Assembly: GCF_033597815.2 (NCBI RefSeq)
Contig: NZ_CP166246.1
Span: forward strand, 1 to 46,915
Direction of reading: 5' to 3'
Origin: Staphylococcus sp. KG4-3
GTDB taxonomy: Bacteria; Bacillota; Bacilli; Staphylococcales; Staphylococcaceae
Length of the DNA: 46,915 bases
In this document: in pieces, positions 17,613 through 25,590 of the stretch
Numbering within the stretch: the stretch's first letter is position 1
How the letters are laid out: each line of letters opens with the position of its first letter
Notes under the pieces: generated by a model
Databases searched by the model: none
Seen by the model: only the letters and a program-made list of their open reading frames with translations
Told to the model about the DNA's origin: nothing
Made by a program: the position numbers and the translations under genes

Positions 17613-18215
17613 AGCAACTATTCAATTTTACTAAAATGAATCTACTAAATAATTTTATATATCATTAACGCATAAAATACCTGATTTAAAATTGCTCGAT
17701 GCAAATGAAGGCTTCTCACAGCGTCTCAAAACTCATAATGTATTATTGAGTTGGAATTTTAATAAAACACAAGAAAAAAGAATGCTAATTCGCACTCTTT
17801 TGCATACTGCTAAACCATACAAATAGAAGCAGTACTTTACAAGTATCTTTAAATGTTTATCCAAGGTAGGCCCTAAATATGCGAAATCAAGGTATTTATA
17901 TATTGGTCTTTAATCGGTTTAACAGGATTCGACAGAGAGATAGCATATCCAATTATGATTGTACTTAGAATCTTTGAATTAGTAGTAATGAGCAATAACC
18001 AAAAAATAACCATTCCCAACTTTTTTGATCGATTAGGTAGAATGGTTATTTTTGATTTACTGAAAGGCTTCCGTCTTTCGAACAGAATCATTAGGGCAAA
18101 GTGATAGAGCATATTGCCCTTTCTATAATAACTTCATTGTAGCTTAAATTATTACTTTGTTCTAATAACTCTTAATTAGCCATTGTATCGGCTACTTTTA
18201 GATTTATTTATTGAC
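17613..18215. other. Gene-poor stretch with decayed coding fragments
   Basis: No gene with a credible start is visible. A plus-strand frame at 17655-17828 ends in KRMLIRTLLHTAKPYK without a start codon. Another plus-strand frame, about 17877-18104, ends in LLKGFRLSNRIIRAK. Neither belongs to a family I recognise, and both look like leftovers. A hairpin AGGGCAA / TTGCCCT spans about 18092-18121. Confidence 0.4.
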
Positions 18216-18482
18216 TTATCCTTTTTTTATAATTCTATACACTGTAGAACGACTCACTCCAGTATGTTTCGCAATTTCTTCTCCAGTAAGTTTTTGTTCA
18301 TCGTATAAGAATTTAATCTCTCTTTTCTTATGATCAGGTAATGAAGGTCTTCCGCCTTTTAGCCCTCTTGCTCGTGCTGCTTCTAAACCTTTCTTCGTAC
18401 GTTTACTTAATAAGTTAGCTTCAAGTTCCGCAAATGCACTCATCCAAATTTTTAGCATGGTGCTCAAATCAATAAAATACAA
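18216..18482 (-). pseudogene. C-terminal fragment of a serine resolvase
   Basis: The reading SAFAELEANLLSKRTKKGLE, then ARARGLKGGRPSLPDHKKRE and TGEEIAKHTGVSRSTVYRII is the E helix and DNA-binding domain of a Tn3-type resolvase; the catalytic N-terminal half is missing. It differs from both Sin and the resolvase at 17034, so it is a third recombinase lineage. It abuts the end of the monooxygenase gene with only seven bases between. Confidence 0.85.
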
Positions 18483-18489
18483 AAAATAT

Positions 18490-19677
18490 CTATAAGCTAG
18501 GATAATTTATAACTCTAGTTATATCTATCACATCATTAGCACTATGCTCATCATCACTTCTTTTACTCATCTGTTCTAAAATAGCATTTCTTTTTTTTAT
18601 TTCTTCATCATCTTTGAGCGCTACAATTGAAAAACTATCCTCTTGTACTACCTCTTGATTTGCCTCTACAAATGGCTTCATGGCTCTTTCATAGGCTTCA
18701 AAAGCGTCATCTAACGTTTCATTTATTTTTAACTCATTTGCTAAAATATACGACCCTATCATCGCTAAACTTGATCCTTGACCTGTTAAAAAAGAGGGTG
18801 CATGTGCTGCATCTCCGACTAATACTATATTATTTTTGGACCAAGTATCCATGATAATTTGAGTTGTCGTGTCGAAAAATATACTTTCTTCTTCATCTAA
18901 ACTCTTTAACATGTTAGGAGTAATACCTTCCAAATCTTTAAATTTTTCTTTTACAATTTCTCGTTGTTTTTCTTCATCTCTATGATTAACTAACAATTCA
19001 TTGGGTTCATAAAAAACTAAAAAGGCATGTATAAAACTTTCGTCTTTAGTAGCGTACATAACTGATGTTTTCGCATTTTCTGAATAAATCCATCCTTCTT
19101 TGTACATATTCAAATTATTGGCCATGGAAAATCCAGTGAAATTATAGCCTAAATATTTTGTGTAGTTTTCTTCGTGACCAAATGTTAATTTTCTTGTATT
19201 AGAATGAATGCCATCCGCACCAATAATTAAATCATAAATTTCTTTATTACCACTTTCAAATTCTACACTTGCGAAAGTGGTATTTTGAATAACACTTTTT
19301 ATGGAATCACCATACAAAATATTAATGTTTTCTTCTTTTACAAGTTTATATAACTCATTTGTTAAATACCCTCTAGGTATTTCAATATCATCATGTTCTT
19401 TCATTGACGTATCTGGTAATTGCCCTACCAAGTTGTTTTTTCTATCTAAAAACTTGATTTTCATATTATCTAAACTTTTTGTTTTTAGAGAGTCATATAT
19501 CCCCATCATCTTGGATATATTTATTGCACTTCCTCTTACATCTATAGGATAACCTCCTCCTCTAATTTCTTTGGCTTTTTCAACAATTGTTACTTCAAAG
19601 CCATTATTATTTAACCAATATGCAGAAGTAAGTCCTGCAATGCTAGCTCCTGATATTAAAACTCTTTTATTTTCCAT
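18490..19677 (-). CDS. FAD-dependent monooxygenase (TetX-like fold)
   Basis: A flavoprotein hydroxylase of the PHBH/TetX type. The N-terminal FAD-binding GxGxxG variant is ISGASIAGLTSAYWL, the middle DG-type motif is IIGADGIHSNTR, and the second FAD motif is VLVGDAAHAPSFLTGQGSSLA. The protein has the usual length (about 395 residues). The ATG at 19677 has GAGGATGAT in front. It is divergent from a TetR regulator, whose palindromic sites overlap its promoter, so an aromatic or antibiotic-like inducer and substrate are likely. Tetracycline inactivation is possible by family but unproven. Confidence 0.87.
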   Translation of the reverse strand: MENKRVLISGASIAGLTSAYWLNNNGFEVTIVEKAKEIRGGGYPIDVRGSAINISKMMGIYDSLKTKSLDNMKIKFLDRKNNLVGQLPDTSMKEHDDIEIPRGYLTNELYKLVKEENINILYGDSIKSVIQNTTFASVEFESGNKEIYDLIIGADGIHSNTRKLTFGHEENYTKYLGYNFTGFSMANNLNMYKEGWIYSENAKTSVMYATKDESFIHAFLVFYEPNELLVNHRDEEKQREIVKEKFKDLEGITPNMLKSLDEEESIFFDTTTQIIMDTWSKNNIVLVGDAAHAPSFLTGQGSSLAMIGSYILANELKINETLDDAFEAYERAMKPFVEANQEVVQEDSFSIVALKDDEEIKKRNAILEQMSKRSDDEHSANDVIDITRVINYPSL

Positions 19678-19699
19678 ATATATCATCCTCAAATATTTT

Positions 19700-19772
19700 T
19701 GGCACTAAGTGCCACGCGTTTAATATACTCTATTTGGCACTTAGTGTCAAATAGAAACCATTATGCTATAAT
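19700..19772. promoter_or_regulatory. Divergent promoters with two TetR-type operators
   Basis: For the monooxygenase (minus strand): TTGACA at 19745-19750, 17-bp spacer, TATATT at 19722-19727. For tetR (plus strand): an extended -10, TGCTATAAT, at 19764-19772. Two related palindromes, TGGCACTAAGTGCCA (19700-19714) and TTGGCACTTAGTGTCAA (19734-19750), cover the start and the -35 of the monooxygenase promoter. This is a clear repressor arrangement. Confidence 0.8.
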
Positions 19773-19800
19773 ATTATTAAATCAATTTGGAGGTAAAATA

Positions 19801-20322
19801 ATGTCAATAGATACTAGAAATCATATACTTAAAGTTGCAAACAACCTCTTTAAAGAACATGGATATAGCCATACCAGTATGGATAAAATTGCAAATGAAT
19901 CTGAAATCTCACGACGTACACTTTTTAGACTTTTTAATTCTAAAAGTGAGATTTTATACTTAAGTAATGAAGACGTATTAAAAGATACTATTGAAAGATT
20001 GTTAGGTAAAACATTCACATTGCAATCCTTCATTCAAAAATTAATAAAAATATTAGATAATGCGTCATATTCAGATAAAGTAAATTATATGGAAACAATG
20101 AAACAACTTAAATACGAACCTGATTTTCAGTCTCAGACACTGTATAAAATATTAAAGCTGATACCTTCTCTTTCATTTAGTGATGAAGATCATCATGACA
20201 TATTGAAAGGCGCTTTCTTTGGGAATATATTCATTGCTTGGGCAAAAATAATAGAAAACCCAAACATTGATTCTTTAGATATTCTTAAAAACCAACTTAT
20301 TGAATTTGAAAAAACTTTGTGA
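19801..20322 (+). CDS. TetR-family repressor
   Basis: A 173-residue TetR/AcrR protein. The N-terminal HTH reads RNHILKVANNLFKEHGYSHT, then MDKIANESEISRRTLFRLF, typical of the family, followed by a helical ligand domain. The ATG at 19801 has TTTGGAGG upstream; the longer frame begins inside the operator. It likely represses both itself and the divergent monooxygenase through the TGGCACTAAGTGCCA palindromes. Confidence 0.88.
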   Translation: MSIDTRNHILKVANNLFKEHGYSHTSMDKIANESEISRRTLFRLFNSKSEILYLSNEDVLKDTIERLLGKTFTLQSFIQKLIKILDNASYSDKVNYMETMKQLKYEPDFQSQTLYKILKLIPSLSFSDEDHHDILKGAFFGNIFIAWAKIIENPNIDSLDILKNQLIEFEKTL

Positions 20323-20392
20323 ATAAATTTTCAGTTACTGATATACATTTTTGTTTACATCAAGAAATAACTTGCATTAATCAGATATATAT

Positions 20393-20425
20393 ACTGTATA
20401 TAGAATTAAAAAGGAACAAGCATAA
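20393..20425 (+). pseudogene. Serine recombinase 3'-end scar (TVYRIKKEQA)
   Basis: Ten codons TVYRIKKEQA and a TAA stop, the end of a resolvase HTH, about 70 bp after tetR. Its DNA (ACTGTATATAGAATTAAAA) is almost the same as the end of sin. The segment also forms the left arm of the following hairpin. Confidence 0.5.
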
Positions 20426-20462
20426 TTACACTATTATGCTTGTTCCTTTTTAATTCTATATA
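20397..20462. terminator. 30-bp-arm terminator built from a recombinase tail
   Basis: Perfect 30-base arms at 20397-20426 and 20433-20462 with a 6-nt loop, including AAAAAGGAACAAGC / GCTTGTTCCTTTTT. The left arm is the coding end of a recombinase remnant, so the right arm is an inverted copy of it. It can stop tetR and the convergent tautomerase operon. Confidence 0.85.
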
Positions 20463-20532
20463 AGATATTTGAAATGATAAATCTATGAAACGTATTATTT
20501 ATTTTTTAATATTAAGTGATAGAACATAAACA

Positions 20533-20718
20533 CTATTCTTGATCACTTAATAATTTTCCTCCAGAACCCACGTTATCTAAGTTGTTTTCTTTTAAAATAA
20601 CATAATATCCTTCTTTAGGGATTCCAGTAATACGTGAAGCAGTTTCTGTTAATTCCTCAACTAATTGTTTTTTTTGATTTTTTGTTAAATTTAGTGTTTC
20701 TAATTTTAAAATTGGCAT
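20533..20718 (-). CDS. 4-oxalocrotonate tautomerase family protein
   Basis: A small 61-residue tautomerase subunit. The mature enzyme would start with the catalytic Pro1 (MPILKLETLN), as in 4-OT/YwhB-type tautomerases; these form hexamers and interconvert keto and enol forms. The ATG at 20718 is supported by AGGATG and by the need for Pro2 after Met. It is downstream of an SDR gene in the same operon, suggesting joint handling of a reactive carbonyl or quinone-like compound. Confidence 0.85.
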   Translation of the reverse strand: MPILKLETLNLTKNQKKQLVEELTETASRITGIPKEGYYVILKENNLDNVGSGGKLLSDQE

Positions 20719-20767
20719 AATGGTCATCCTCTTTTCTATATAAGCTCTTTTTTGATGTTTTCTTTAC

Positions 20768-21514
20768 TTACCATTCTTGGTTCGTAGGTCTAACGATAAG
20801 TTCATTAACAGCGACGTTAGAAGGCTCATTTATTGCAAATGCTATAGCTCTAGCCATATCATTAGGTTCTATTGTGGTTTCATATACAGAAGATACATTA
20901 CCTTCTACATCCGAATCAGTAATCGTTTGAGTTAAATTAGTATTAGTAGCTCCAGGACAAATAATAGTAGCTCTAATATTACTATTTTGAGATGATTCCT
21001 CCATACGTAATCCCTCTGTAATAGCTCTTACAGCAAATTTTGTTCCACTATATACTGCACTACCAGGAGTAACTAAGTGTCCAGCTACAGAAGATATATT
21101 TATGATATGACCAGAATTTTGATTTCTCATTCTAGAAATAACTGAATAAATACCGTTTAAAACACCTTTAATATTTACATCAATCATTGAGTTCCATTCA
21201 TCTATCTTCTTATTATGCATTAAAGATAATGGCATAACTCCAGCATTATTAATTAAGACGTCTATTCTTCCATAATTATCAATGGCAAACTGTGCTAATT
21301 CATTTACTTCTTTAATATTTGTCACATCTGTTTGTTTATATTTAACTTCATTACTATCTTGTGACAATTCCTTTGAAATTTCTTTTAACTTTTCATTGTT
21401 TCTTGCTGCTAATACTAATTTTGCGCCCTGTTGTGCTAATGATGTGGCGGTTGCTTTTCCTATACCACTTGATGCGCCCGTTATAAGGATTACTTTATCT
21501 TTTATATTATTCAT
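20768..21514 (-). CDS. Short-chain dehydrogenase/reductase
   Basis: A classical SDR of 248 residues. The cofactor motif is TGASSGIGKATA, NNAG (LINNAGVMPL) follows, and the catalytic Ser-Tyr-Lys set is in INISSVAG and YSGTKFAV. It is an NAD(P)-dependent oxidoreductase for an unknown alcohol or carbonyl. The ATG at 21514 has GGAGG. The gene lies between its probable MerR regulator (upstream, same strand) and a tautomerase gene. Its promoter has the 19-bp spacer that MerR proteins require. Confidence 0.9.
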   Translation of the reverse strand: MNNIKDKVILITGASSGIGKATATSLAQQGAKLVLAARNNEKLKEISKELSQDSNEVKYKQTDVTNIKEVNELAQFAIDNYGRIDVLINNAGVMPLSLMHNKKIDEWNSMIDVNIKGVLNGIYSVISRMRNQNSGHIINISSVAGHLVTPGSAVYSGTKFAVRAITEGLRMEESSQNSNIRATIICPGATNTNLTQTITDSDVEGNVSSVYETTIEPNDMARAIAFAINEPSNVAVNELIVRPTNQEW

Positions 21515-21547
21515 ATTATACGCCTCCACTAATTAAATATATAATTA

Positions 21548-21578
21548 ATGGTAAACCTTGAACTACACTTTAGGTCAA
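21548..21578 (-). promoter_or_regulatory. MerR-type promoter with 19-bp spacer (SDR-tautomerase operon)
   Basis: On the minus strand: TTGACC (21573-21578), exactly 19 bp (21554-21572) and TACCAT (21548-21553). The over-long spacer is the hallmark of promoters activated by MerR proteins. The spacer contains an imperfect dyad ending CAAGGTTTA. The -35 overlaps the stop codon of the merR gene upstream. Confidence 0.75.
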
Positions 21579-21970
21579 ATAAGGCAATCCTTGTTTATAA
21601 TATCTGTAATAACATTACGTGATAATTCATCATAAACACCTAATTTATAGTTAATCTGATCTAGACAATCTAACTTGCTTTTAATTTCATTTTTTATACT
21701 TTCCTTGTGTTCACTTAAAATTTCACGTCTTTTTTCTATCGTAGAATGCCCTTGCTTAAATAAAAAAACATAATGCTTTATATCCTCAATCCCCATATCT
21801 GTTGCTCTTAACAATTTAATAAATTTCAACCATTCTATATTTTCATCGGTATACGTACGATTTCCATTCTTGTCTCTTTTCACAATAGGTAATATACCTT
21901 CCTTTTCATAATACCTCATTGCTGAACTATTAATTCCCACTATTTTTTCAACATCTTGAGTATAGTACAT
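21575..21970 (-). CDS. MerR-family regulator
   Basis: A 131-residue MerR protein: HTH MYYTQDVEKIVGINSSAMRYYEKEG, with the wing KRDKNGNRTYTDENIEWL, then a long dimerisation helix. Its length and sequence place it in the AdhR/NmlR-like group that senses aldehydes and other electrophiles. One Cys (Cys118, in KSKLDCLDQ) and another near the end (KDCLI) could be sensors. It is immediately upstream of a 19-bp-spacer promoter for an SDR-tautomerase operon, its likely target. Confidence 0.88.
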   Translation of the reverse strand: MYYTQDVEKIVGINSSAMRYYEKEGILPIVKRDKNGNRTYTDENIEWLKFIKLLRATDMGIEDIKHYVFLFKQGHSTIEKRREILSEHKESIKNEIKSKLDCLDQINYKLGVYDELSRNVITDIINKDCLI

Positions 21971-22169
21971 TAATCATCACCCTCTTTAAAGTTACTTTAA
22001 CAAAAACATTCGAAATATTACAATATTAATATATGAAATTAATTTTAATATGAAGCTGAAAAGGACAGTTAAAGTGAAAAAGAAATAAAGTTGAACTTAT
22101 TTCATTTTTGACACAAATCTTCTTAACCATAAATTAAGAGGATTTTCTTGAACATTTAAGTATATAAAC

Positions 22170-22371
22170 TTGTGTTATAATCAATGTATCATAAATATCG
22201 AAAGTCATGAGTTTTTAGACGATGAGAGACGCGTTTATTTGCATCGAGAATTATATTTCGTTAATAAATACTCATAAAACGATTACAGAGGTGTATGTGA
22301 TTTACCCATATATCACATGTTATTTTAGAATATAGTTTAAAGCCTCCATCAATGGAAGGCTTTTTTAACGC
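22170..22371 (+). ncRNA. Candidate small RNA of about 180 nt
   Basis: An extended -10 promoter (TGTTATAAT, 22173-22181) with no following ribosome site or ORF leads, after about 150 bases containing GATGAGAGACGC...GCATCGAGAA, to a terminator AAAGCCTCCAT / ATGGAAGGCTTTTTT at 22339-22366. The sequence between is structured and has no credible peptide. It lies in a 860-bp stretch without genes between merR and the repeat at 22391. Function unknown. Confidence 0.45.
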
Positions 22372-22390
22372 TATCATCACTTTAAAATAC

Positions 22391-22713
22391 ATTGTTATTT
22401 TCTGAAAATTTTGTTAAAATTCATAATTAAACACTAGTATTTCTTATCCTAGTGTTTGTCTATTGTTTGTAATCCTTACTGCTTAAGAGGATTATTTAAT
22501 AATGGGAGGCTTTTTAATCACTTCTTTACTAAAGCTCATTGTATTGTAGTTGTCTCAGCCTTCCATCACCTTTAGTTTTAGAATAAATAATTACGAGCAA
22601 GTGAGGGTTTTAAGATACCCTTGCTTGTTTTTTGCCCAAATTTAAGCCGAACCCTAATAATACAAGAAAAAACACTTATAAAATACTGCATTCATTTGCA
22701 TGATTAGAGCATA
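22391..22713 (+). repeat. 323-bp direct repeat, copy A, with an orphan Sin-type res site
   Basis: Nearly identical to 36909-37231, in the same orientation. It holds three hairpins (ACACTAGTATTT...CTAGTGT; AATCCT...AGGATT; CAAGTGAGGGT...ACCCTTGCTTG plus T run) and ends in CTTATAAAATACTG...TTTGCATGATTAGAGCATA, the same pattern as the res site before sin. No recombinase follows. It looks like the leader and res region of a lost sin gene. Confidence 0.8.
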
Positions 22714-22833
22714 CCTTAAACACTCAGTCGTTTCATTCTAAAATGTTTCATATATACAGATTTAGTGTTGAATTTTTTGGACATATAAAGTTATATAATT
22801 TATTAGTATTTTTGTCTTTTCAATTATATTTTC

Positions 22834-23472
22834 TTAATTATTTTCTGATACCACAGTAAAACGTTCATTTTTATGCTGGGGATTTTCTATCTCATCCACT
22901 AGTGCAAATGCAAAATCTGCATAACTAACATAACTATTGCCTTTAGAGTTAATTAATAAATTGTCTTTGCCTGCTTGATAGTTTTCAGTTTTAGGACCAT
23001 CAGCATCAAAATTTGCAGATGGACTAAGAAATGTCCAAGTAATATCTTTAGAAGTTTTTAAATCTTCTAAATTTCTACCTTGTCCTTTTGCAGTTGGCAC
23101 AAATATTTCAGGAAATTCAGGTGTATCTATTAACTTAGTTGTTTGTGCTTCATCAACGTATAAACTACCTGCACCACCAACGATAATTGCTCTTGTATCA
23201 GATCCTTTTAATGCTTCAATAAGTGCACGGCCTGCTTTCACATGTGCTTCTTCTTCACCAAGAGGCGCACCAAATGCATTAATAACTACATCTAAATCTT
23301 TCAAGTCTTCCGAAGTAATATCATATATTTCTTTTTCTAAAACATTTATATTACTATTTGATAATTTTGAAGCATTTCTAACAATTGCTGTTGCATCATG
23401 ACCTCTTTTAATTGACTCTTCTAATACAAGGCTTCCAACTTTTCCACTTGCCCCAATAATTCCAATTTTCAT
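22834..23472 (-). CDS. NAD(P)-binding oxidoreductase (YwnB/NmrA-like)
   Basis: A 212-residue atypical SDR. The N-terminal Rossmann motif is IGIIGASGKVGSLVLEE, followed by DVVINAFGAP and AIIVGGAGSLYVDE. There is no Tyr-Lys catalytic pair in the classical place, as usual for the NADH-flavin-reductase-like YwnB group. AGGAGG precedes the ATG. In Bacillus the ywnB gene sits beside the Rrf2 gene ywnA; here an Rrf2 gene is about 430 bp upstream on the same strand, with gene fragments in between, so this was probably one redox-stress unit. Confidence 0.83.
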   Translation of the reverse strand: MKIGIIGASGKVGSLVLEESIKRGHDATAIVRNASKLSNSNINVLEKEIYDITSEDLKDLDVVINAFGAPLGEEEAHVKAGRALIEALKGSDTRAIIVGGAGSLYVDEAQTTKLIDTPEFPEIFVPTAKGQGRNLEDLKTSKDITWTFLSPSANFDADGPKTENYQAGKDNLLINSKGNSYVSYADFAFALVDEIENPQHKNERFTVVSENN

Positions 23473-23497
23473 AATAAATTCCTCCTAATTTTAATTA

Positions 23498-23617
23498 TTA
23501 AAATATATTTAATAAAAATAATAATAGAGCTAAAGCACCTATTATGAGTGATAAACAAACATCTTTAATACGTTCACCTGATTTCATTCTTACTGTCAGA
23601 GTGATAATTTGTATGAG
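23498..23617 (-). pseudogene. C-terminal fragment of a DoxX-like membrane protein
   Basis: A minus-strand frame without a proper start reads MKSGERIKDVCLSLIIGAL and ends LLLFLLNIF, a membrane helix with the look of DoxX/YphA-type redox membrane proteins. Only about 40 codons remain. It sits between the YwnB-like gene and a DsbA fragment. Confidence 0.45.
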
Positions 23618-23672
23618 TCATTAACAGAATGTAATTGCGTTAATGGTTTTTGGATATCAGCTCAAATGTTTG

Positions 23673-23780
23673 TCATTCTATAGATACATTACCATCTGTT
23701 TCTTTTATTGCTTTTTCAAGTTGGTCCTTACCTATAAAACAAAAAGGACAACTATAATCAGAATAAATACTCGCTTTCAA
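23673..23780 (-). pseudogene. N-terminal fragment of a DsbA/FrnE-family oxidoreductase
   Basis: Starting at a TTG (23780), 35 codons read KASIYSDYSCPFCFIGKDQL and go on to a stop after NVSIE. The CPFC active site and context SDYxCPFCxIGK are typical of FrnE-like DsbA proteins, which are over 200 residues long, so this is a truncated remnant. Its presence suggests that the Rrf2-controlled unit once held a thiol oxidoreductase. Confidence 0.65.
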
Positions 23781-23851
23781 TGAAAAAGTAATTTCTCCTT
23801 TCAATAATGTTTATTGAGGTGATTAATACAGTTTTATCTAATTTAAGCAAA

Positions 23852-23890
23852 CCCTACTTGTAACTGTAAGTATTACAGTTACAAGTAGGG
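23852..23890. promoter_or_regulatory. 18-bp-arm palindrome sharing the Rrf2 operator half-sites
   Basis: Perfect arms 23852-23869 and 23873-23890 with a 3-nt loop. It contains CTTGTAAC ... GTTACAAG, the same half-sites as the palindrome in front of the rrf2 gene (24341-24363). It follows the rrf2 stop by about ten bases, so it can be a terminator, a second operator for the downstream genes, or both. Confidence 0.55.
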
Positions 23891-23900
23891 GTGGATATAT

Positions 23901-24329
23901 TTATCCATTGTTTACTAGAATTTTGTTCATTATATTTTCTAATGTTACACTTTTTAATACTGTCTCCATTGCATCCTGTGCACTTTCCAAAATAACTTCC
24001 AATACAATTTGTATGTTTGCACCAACTGTACAGTTAATATTGGTATCTTCATGTATTTGGAATAAATTGCCTTGTTCAACAACTTCTACAGATCTATAAA
24101 CATCAAATAATGTAATCTCGTCTAATGATTTTAAAAGCTTAACTCCTGCACTTCCATGAGACACTTCAATAAAGCCAGCCTTTTTAAGTTTTCCCATCAA
24201 TCTTCGAATAACAACAGGGTTCGTATTCACACTTTCTGCAATTTGATTCGATGTTAAAGTATAATTTTTTTCGATTTTTATTAAAGTCAGTATATGAATA
24301 GCGACCGTAAAACGACTACTTATTTTCAT
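23901..24329 (-). CDS. Rrf2-family regulator
   Basis: A 142-residue winged-helix repressor: MKISSRFTVAIHILTLI, with the recognition region SNQIAESVNTNPVVIRRLMG and wing LKKAGFIEVSHGSAGVKL. There is one Cys (NCTVGANIQ region), not the three of the iron-sulfur IscR, so it resembles YwnA/HypR-type thiol-based sensors. The ATG at 24329 is preceded by GAGGTGAT; the GTG at 24338 is part of that site. A palindrome in its own promoter indicates autorepression. Confidence 0.88.
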   Translation of the reverse strand: MKISSRFTVAIHILTLIKIEKNYTLTSNQIAESVNTNPVVIRRLMGKLKKAGFIEVSHGSAGVKLLKSLDEITLFDVYRSVEVVEQGNLFQIHEDTNINCTVGANIQIVLEVILESAQDAMETVLKSVTLENIMNKILVNNG

Positions 24330-24340
24330 ATCAATCACCT

Positions 24341-24363
24341 CTTGTAACCATTGTAGTTACAAG
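24341..24363. promoter_or_regulatory. Operator palindrome of the Rrf2 regulator
   Basis: CTTGTAAC, seven bases, GTTACAAG directly upstream of the rrf2 ribosome site. It shares both half-sites with the palindrome at 23852-23890 downstream of the gene, which supports a common binding protein. Confidence 0.65.
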
Positions 24364-24508
24364 ATAACGCATTGTCAACTCCTTTTTATTTTATTTATTA
24401 AAATTAAATGCAATCGATTTATAAAATTCCATGATGTTTATAATTATCCTAAAGGTCTTTTTAGCTATTCAGATACAACATCTAGTTAAAAACAAAATAT
24501 TTTAAAAT

Positions 24509-24545
24509 AAAAAGGAGTATCTCTAAACTAAAGAGGCTCCTTTTT
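24509..24545 (-). terminator. Terminator of the butanediol dehydrogenase-like gene
   Basis: AAAAAGGAG...CTCT / AGAGG...CTCCTTTTT hairpin, with A and T runs on both sides, just after the stop codon on the minus strand. Confidence 0.75.
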
Positions 24546-24552
24546 ATATTTT

Positions 24553-25590
24553 TTATAATTTAACGAGAATTTTTGCTTGTGATTTATCATTTACAAGTTG
24601 TTCAAAGCCTGACTTTACAATATCATTTAACTCAATCTCATCAGTAACTACATCTTTCACTTTTAAATTGCCTTCGTTGATTAAGTCTATTGTTTGCTGA
24701 AATGTAGTAGGTGTATAAGCAATTGTAGAAGTAAGTTTTACTCCTGTATTAGTTAACTGCATTGGATTCCACTCGATGGGATGTCCGAATATAGAAACTA
24801 TAACAACTGTGCCTCTTGCTTTAGTAACGTCTATGGCAGATTTAAGGGTTGGTGCTACACCAGCTACTTCAAATGCTACATCAACGCCATTATCAGTGTA
24901 TTCACTAATAATATCACTTGGGTTTGATTCACCAGAGTTTATCGTATAAGTAGCACCTACTGCTTTAGCTTTATTAAGTCGCTCCTCCGATAAATCGAAA
25001 ACAAATATTTTGCTAGCACCAGCTGCTTTGGCTGCTATAGTTGTTAATAAACCGATTGGCCCTGCACCAAAAATAGCAACAGTATCGCCAAATAGAACTT
25101 CGCCTTCTTTAATTGCTTGAACTGCAACAGCCGTTGGTTCTACAAGGGCACCTTCTTTATCAGAAACATTATCTGGTAATTTATAAACATTCTCTTCTGG
25201 GGCGTTTGTAAATTCTGCAAATCCGCCATCAGAACCTAATCCTATAAATGAATAACCATCATAAAGGTCAATATTTTCTTCTTTTTCACGATTTGAAACT
25301 GTAGGATTAATGACAACACGATCGCCTTTATTAAATTTTGTAACCTTAGAACCAATATCTTCTACTACGCCTGCAAATTCGTGTCCTAATGTAACGGGTG
25401 CTTTTTGGCCAAGGAACGGGTCTGGTTTATCTGTTGAAATAAATATAGGGCCTTCTAAGTATTCATGTAAATCTGTACCACAAATGCCAGCCCAAGATAC
25501 TTTAACTTTAACCTCATTATCTTGTAACTCTTTAGATTTTCGATCTTCAACTCGTACATCCTTTTGACCATACCAAACTGCTGCTTTCAT
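24553..25590 (-). CDS. Zinc-dependent 2,3-butanediol dehydrogenase-like alcohol dehydrogenase
   Basis: A 345-residue medium-chain dehydrogenase. Catalytic zinc ligands lie in SWAGICGTDLHEY (Cys37) and LGHEFAGVVE (His-Glu), and the NAD motif is VAIFGAGPIGLLT. The stretch HEYLEGPIFISTDKPDPF is typical of (R,R)-butanediol dehydrogenase/BdhA proteins. The usual four-Cys structural zinc loop is absent (PTVSNREKEENIDLYDG), which is common in that group. It would interconvert acetoin and butanediol or act on related alcohols. AGGAGG precedes the ATG. It is divergent from an SDR gene with a MerR-type promoter. Confidence 0.88.
   Translation of the reverse strand: MKAAVWYGQKDVRVEDRKSKELQDNEVKVKVSWAGICGTDLHEYLEGPIFISTDKPDPFLGQKAPVTLGHEFAGVVEDIGSKVTKFNKGDRVVINPTVSNREKEENIDLYDGYSFIGLGSDGGFAEFTNAPEENVYKLPDNVSDKEGALVEPTAVAVQAIKEGEVLFGDTVAIFGAGPIGLLTTIAAKAAGASKIFVFDLSEERLNKAKAVGATYTINSGESNPSDIISEYTDNGVDVAFEVAGVAPTLKSAIDVTKARGTVVIVSIFGHPIEWNPMQLTNTGVKLTSTIAYTPTTFQQTIDLINEGNLKVKDVVTDEIELNDIVKSGFEQLVNDKSQAKILVKL

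Noticed and set aside
17873..18112. 79-codon minus-strand ORF
   Set aside because: No ribosome site, unusual composition, and the other strand carries an equally open, unrecognised frame; likely chance in decayed DNA.
18490..19677. Calling the monooxygenase tet(X)
   Set aside because: FAD motifs match the fold, but substrate residues cannot be judged by eye, so tetracycline inactivation is not claimed.
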